Origin: Micromonospora cremea
GTDB lineage: Bacteria > Actinomycetota > Actinomycetes > Mycobacteriales > Micromonosporaceae
Length of the DNA stretch: 64,000 nt
Direction of reading: 5' to 3'
NCBI RefSeq assembly: GCF_900143515.1
Contig: NZ_FSQT01000002.1
Span: 4,217,501 to 4,281,500, forward strand
The position numbers and the translations under genes were made by a program. Below, one piece after another: positions 60,905 to 64,000 of this stretch. The notes under the pieces were generated by a model, which saw only the letters and a list, made by a program, of their open reading frames with translations, was not told the origin of the DNA and made no database searches. Position 1 is the stretch's first letter. Each line of letters begins with the position of its first letter.

Positions 60905-62638
60905 ATGGCATCCGGCAGCGACGTGATGGAACGGCCGGCGGTCCCGGTCGAGACACCGCCTGTCGCACCCGCGCGGCGCTGGCTGGTGCCGCTGCTGCTG
61001 CTCGTCGGATGGGTGCTCGGCGTCGCCTGGCGGATGTGGCTGTCCCGGCACATCGGGCTGCCGATCGCGCACACCGACGAGGACAGCTACCTGAACACCG
61101 CCCGTGCGCTGGCCGGCGGGCCGGGTGGGTTCAGCAGCGAGAACGACCTGCTGCGCCGGGTCGGTTACCCGATGCTGATCTCGCCGGCGTTCCTCGGGGA
61201 CCGGGATTTCACCGACAGCTACCGCCTGGTCCAGCTGATCAACGCGATGGTGAACTCGGCGCTGTTGCCGCTGGCGTACCTGCTCGGGCGGCGGCTGCTC
61301 CAGCTGCGCCGGTCGTATGCCCTGCTCGGGGCCGTGGTGGCGGCGACCCTGCCGGCGACCGCCTTCTACGCCGGCGTCGCCATGATCGACACGGTGATGG
61401 CGCCGCTGGTGATCGCCTGGCTGCTGGCGGTGCACCGCTGGATCGAGCGGCCCGGCCCGCTCGCCGCGGCCACCGTCGGCCTGCTGGTCGGCGCGTTCCA
61501 CCTGCTGCACTCCCGCGGCCTGGTGATCGTGGCGGTGCACGCCGGGCTGGTCCTGCTGCTGCTGGTCCGTCGCCGGATCACTCCGGCCGGGGTGCTCGCG
61601 GCGCTGCTGCCGGTGCTCGCCCTGGTGCTGGCCAACGAGGCCGTCATCCGGCTGCTCGGGAACAAGGTCTACCTGCTCGGCAGCACCCCGGGCGGCAGCA
61701 TGGTCGAGGCGGTCGCCTCCGGCCCGGGTGTGGTCCGCGTCGGCGCCGCTGTCGCCACCCAGCTCTGGTACCTCGTGGTGATCACGTTCGGGATGGCCGG
61801 GGTGGCCTGGGCCGCCGCCGTCCGGGAGCTGTGGCGTCCCCGCAGCGGTGACGCCACCCGCTGGACGATGGGCGTGGCGCTGGTGGTGAGCGTCGGGGTG
61901 GCCAGCGGCGCGTCGGTGATCCTGGCCGGCATCACCGGCAAGCCGCTGGACGCGATCTACGGCCGCTACGTGCAGATGCTGGCGCCGTTCTGGCTGCTCG
62001 TCGGGCTCGGGGTGCTGCTCACCGCCGGGCGCCGGGTGTTGCTGCGCCGTGCGGCCGTCGCGACGGCCCTGCTCGTCGCGGGCGGCGCGCTGATCGCCGT
62101 CCGGTTGGCGTACGTGGCCAGCCGGGGGCACTCGCTGCGCTACGGCGGCTTCGGCGCGCCGGACCTGATGGCGCTGACCGGCGGTTGGCAGGAGATGCGG
62201 CCGGTGGTCGGGTCGCTGGTCGGCGTCGCCGCGTGCCTGCTGCTCGTCGCGGCGGCGCAGGTGCCCCGGCTGCGGCTGCCACTGCTCGGCGCCCTCGTCG
62301 TGGTCAACCTCGTCACCATGCAGGTGATCGATCAGCGGCTGGTGCGGCCGATGGCCGCGAGCAGCGCGCCGACCCCACGGGTGGCCGACCTCGGGGTGCG
62401 TCCCGGCGAGCAGGTGTGGTCCTCCACCGGCGTGCACTACATCCTGCGGCTCAACCTCAGTCATCAGGTGACCTGGACCGACGTGCGGTGGTTCCGCGAG
62501 CAGCCGCCGGCCGCGGCGCAGGTGGTCTTCACCCGGTGGGCGCCCGGCGAACCCGACGACTGGGACGGCGCGAAGTACGGCTTCGTCCGGCTGGGCGGCA
62601 ACGCGGACCAGCACTGGGCGGCCTGGCGGCGGGCCTGA
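60905..62638 (+). CDS. GT-C family membrane glycosyltransferase (GT39/ArnT-like)
   Basis: The 577-residue protein has about ten to twelve membrane helices and, in the first outer loop, HTDEDSYLNTARAL, the acidic pair expected for polyprenyl-phosphate-dependent GT-C enzymes (PMT, ArnT). The last 100 residues form an outer soluble domain. Such enzymes move a sugar from a lipid carrier onto a protein or glycolipid outside the membrane. AGGAGG lies 5 bases before ATG 60905, and a TTG three bases earlier is less likely. Its place between PseB and PseH suggests that it acts on the same surface glycan. Confidence 0.7.
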   Translation: MASGSDVMERPAVPVETPPVAPARRWLVPLLLLVGWVLGVAWRMWLSRHIGLPIAHTDEDSYLNTARALAGGPGGFSSENDLLRRVGYPMLISPAFLGDRDFTDSYRLVQLINAMVNSALLPLAYLLGRRLLQLRRSYALLGAVVAATLPATAFYAGVAMIDTVMAPLVIAWLLAVHRWIERPGPLAAATVGLLVGAFHLLHSRGLVIVAVHAGLVLLLLVRRRITPAGVLAALLPVLALVLANEAVIRLLGNKVYLLGSTPGGSMVEAVASGPGVVRVGAAVATQLWYLVVITFGMAGVAWAAAVRELWRPRSGDATRWTMGVALVVSVGVASGASVILAGITGKPLDAIYGRYVQMLAPFWLLVGLGVLLTAGRRVLLRRAAVATALLVAGGALIAVRLAYVASRGHSLRYGGFGAPDLMALTGGWQEMRPVVGSLVGVAACLLLVAAAQVPRLRLPLLGALVVVNLVTMQVIDQRLVRPMAASSAPTPRVADLGVRPGEQVWSSTGVHYILRLNLSHQVTWTDVRWFREQPPAAAQVVFTRWAPGEPDDWDGAKYGFVRLGGNADQHWAAWRRA

Positions 62639-62651
62639 CCCGCGCCGCCCC

Positions 62652-62700
62652 GCGTCCGGTGGACATCAATTTTCGTAAACGGGGGATGTCCACCGGACGC
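62652..62700. terminator. Perfect 16-bp inverted repeat, probable bidirectional terminator
   Basis: Arms 62652-62667 and 62685-62700 match over all 16 bases and flank a 17-base AT-richer loop. The element lies in the 108-base gap between the convergent GT-C and PseH-like genes. Confidence 0.7.
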
Positions 62701-62746
62701 ACGGGCGGTTAATGGTGTCGGGCCATTGCGGAATGCGCGCCGGCCA

Positions 62747-63283
62747 TCAGCGCCGGCGGCGGTCCTGCCGGCGCAGGGAAATGGGGATGACGGTGATTTC
62801 CCGACCGTCGGACATCTCCTGTCGCGGAGTGCCCTCGACGAATCGGAAACGCCGGTTCATCTGCCGTACGACGGTGTTGTGCGCGAGCACCTCCCCGTCG
62901 AGCCGGTCCAGATGCAGCCCGTCGAAGGCGTACTCGACGGCCTCCCGCATGACCGCCAGCCAGGCGGGCAGTGTCTCGTCCCGCCCGGCCAGACCCTCGG
63001 CGTCCAGATAGAAGCCCAAGGCGCCGGTCCGGGGCTCGTCCAACCTCAGGTCGAAGAAGGTGACCACACCGCAGGGCCGGTCGTCGCGGACGTACACCAG
63101 CACCCGCCGGGACGGGTCGTTCCGCACCGCCGACCACCACCGGGCGTGCTCGTCGGCGGTGATGTCGTGACGAGTCTTGCTGACCTGACGATTGGTTTCC
63201 TGATTACGCCAGGACAACATCAGGTGAACATCGTCCACCGTCGCTTCGCGCAGCACGTACCTCTCGCTTTCCTGACTGTTCAC
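62747..63283 (-). CDS. pseH: PseH-like GNAT N-acetyltransferase
   Basis: The 178-residue protein is a RimJ/RimL-type GNAT, the size of PseH. Visible are the first strand YVLREATVDDVHLMLSWRNQ, the acetyl-CoA loop region near RDETLPAWLAVM and the LDRLDGEVLAHNTVVRQMNR segment ahead of the last strand (RFRFVEG). In the pathway PseH acetylates the 4-amino group made by PseC. GTG 63283 fits the family start, since upstream codons are basic and unconserved. The assignment depends partly on the neighbouring pse genes, and a related acyl transfer using ACP is possible. Confidence 0.78.
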   Translation of the reverse strand: MNSQESERYVLREATVDDVHLMLSWRNQETNRQVSKTRHDITADEHARWWSAVRNDPSRRVLVYVRDDRPCGVVTFFDLRLDEPRTGALGFYLDAEGLAGRDETLPAWLAVMREAVEYAFDGLHLDRLDGEVLAHNTVVRQMNRRFRFVEGTPRQEMSDGREITVIPISLRRQDRRRR

Positions 63284-63343
63284 GTCCGGTCCCGGAACCC
63301 TACCCGGACGTACCGGGAAATCAGATATCCATTCGTTGGGCTG

Positions 63344-63349
63344 TAGACT
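63344..63349 (+). promoter_or_regulatory. -10 box of a leaderless promoter
   Basis: TAGACT lies 7 bases before the ATG at 63357 of the acyl carrier protein gene, with no ribosome binding site. Confidence 0.6.
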
Positions 63350-63356
63350 CCGACGC

Positions 63357-63608
63357 ATGAACGAATTGAGTCGCGCGCAGATTCGCGACCTCATGGCTCA
63401 GGTGTTGAAGAACCAGGACAAGGAGCTGCCGGCGCACGACGCTGCGCAGCTGCGGGAGATCGGCTTCCGGTCGCTGGACTTCTCCGAGCTGGCCCTGCGG
63501 GTGGAGGACGAGACGGGGGAGGAGCTCAACTTCGACGCCCCCGGCCTGCGCCGCATCGCCACCGTCGGCGACGTCCTCGACTTCCTCGTCGAGCTTCAGC
63601 GGCAGTGA
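63357..63608 (+). CDS. Acyl carrier protein
   Basis: The 83-residue protein is an acyl carrier protein. The phosphopantetheine-accepting serine is Ser39 in EIGFRSLDFSELALRVE, where FRSLDFSE replaces the usual DSLD. The helical acidic surface of helices 2 and 3 is retained (VEDETGEEL). It would carry an acyl group as a thioester. It is divergent from the PseH-like gene and its stop overlaps the AMP-ligase start, so the two form a loading pair. It is a dedicated, pathway-specific ACP rather than the fatty-acid one, by context. Confidence 0.85.
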   Translation: MNELSRAQIRDLMAQVLKNQDKELPAHDAAQLREIGFRSLDFSELALRVEDETGEELNFDAPGLRRIATVGDVLDFLVELQRQ

Positions 63609-64000
63609 CCAGCGCGACAGCTCACCCCCGGGGCGCCGGGTATCCGGAACCGGCCGGCGTCGACAACCGGCTCGTCGTCGGGGGCGCCGCGCTGACCTGG
63701 CGGGCGCTGCCGACACCGGCGTTGCCCGATCCCGCCGCGGTGCTCGCGCACTCCGCCGGGCACGCGCTCGCCGCCGCGCGGCAGCACGCGGTGTACGGCA
63801 CCGAGCTGTTGCTCAGCACCGCGAGCCGGGTCGACGCGGCGATGCGCGCGGAGCTGCTGGACGCCGGGTTCACCGTGACGGTCCTCGACGACGACGGCGT
63901 GCACCCGAGCGCACCGCCTCGGCCGCGAGCCGCCGAACCCGGCCGGCTCTGGCTGCTGACGTCCGGCTCGACCGGCCGCCCCAAGCGCGTGGGGCACACC
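63605..64000 (+). CDS. AMP-dependent ligase (acyl-ACP synthetase-like), truncated by window end
   Basis: The first 132 residues of an adenylate-forming enzyme are present. The LWLLTSGSTGRPKRVGHT segment near residue 120 is the P-loop motif (T-S-G-T-T-G-x-P-K) of the superfamily. The preceding 100 residues are shorter than in typical acyl-CoA ligases, so the N-terminal domain is reduced. GTG 63605 overlaps the ACP stop (GTGA). It should activate a carboxylic acid and load it on the ACP encoded just before it. The remainder lies beyond base 64000. Confidence 0.8.
   Translation, partial: MTSATAHPRGAGYPEPAGVDNRLVVGGAALTWRALPTPALPDPAAVLAHSAGHALAAARQHAVYGTELLLSTASRVDAAMRAELLDAGFTVTVLDDDGVHPSAPPRPRAAEPGRLWLLTSGSTGRPKRVGHT

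Noticed and set aside
1..64000. CRISPR array, transposase or tRNA/rRNA genes
   Set aside because: No regularly spaced repeats, no transposase motifs and no RNA-gene secondary structures were recognised.

Overview
The window is very GC-rich actinobacterial DNA and most resembles Micromonosporaceae, probably Micromonospora. The evidence is third-position G/C coding, GTG and TTG starts, a SAM-IV riboswitch, TetR, BTAD and LuxR regulators, a separate topoisomerase IV gene pair, and two intergenic palindromic repeats that I associate with that family. Many genes begin directly behind a TANNNT box with only 6-7 bases to the start codon, the signature of leaderless mRNAs. I see no tRNA, rRNA, CRISPR array or insertion sequence.

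Bases 1-14 kb hold housekeeping and accessory genes: an SRPBCC-membrane-CBM2 fusion, a stand-alone maltokinase cap-like protein, an MmcQ/YjbR protein, a secreted GH87-like alpha-1,3-glucanase, a NYN-LOTUS protein, a Gfo/Idh/MocA oxidoreductase, a NarL-type two-component pair, an SDR coupled to an MFS exporter, a TetR regulator and a cupin. Bases 14-25 kb hold LtrA, a membrane protein with a lipase-like domain, two phage-like genes (the first disrupted by two apparent one-base losses), a dehalogenase-like hydrolase, a large BTAD/ATPase/TPR regulator behind a 9-codon upstream ORF, a CPA1 antiporter and an unrecognised 432-aa protein.

Bases 25-29 kb are a polar amino-acid ABC operon whose leader contains a SAM-IV riboswitch followed by a Cys-containing leader peptide, so the substrate is probably a sulfur amino acid. 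Bases 29-45 kb hold an APC permease, a CorA transporter, a LigT-like phosphoesterase with a coupled 37-aa ORF, DinB-like proteins, an SCP2-like protein coupled to a glycogen-debranching-like enzyme, hydrolases, a GDSL esterase, a decayed AlkZ-like pseudogene and a methyltransferase/membrane-protein pair.

Bases 45.8-51.7 kb encode topoisomerase IV (parE-parC). The parC gene carries a 435-residue intein with LAGLIDADG motifs, inserted 13 residues before the catalytic tyrosine. A TrmH-type methyltransferase, an AlkB homologue and a PPOX flavoprotein follow.

Bases 53.8-64 kb form a nonulosonic-acid (pseudaminic-type) locus: PseB dehydratase, PseC aminotransferase, PseH-like acetyltransferase, PseG hydrolase and a PseF/SpsF-like cytidylyltransferase. 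Interspersed are a 608-aa methyltransferase-like coiled-coil protein, an unrecognised 281-aa protein that could be the sugar transferase, and a GT-C membrane glycosyltransferase. A leaderless acyl carrier protein and an AMP-ligase, cut by the window end, sit divergently beside PseH. No flagellar gene and no PseI synthase is visible. I infer a surface glycan or glycopolymer pathway that may be acylated. This locus is the best candidate in the window for an undescribed system.
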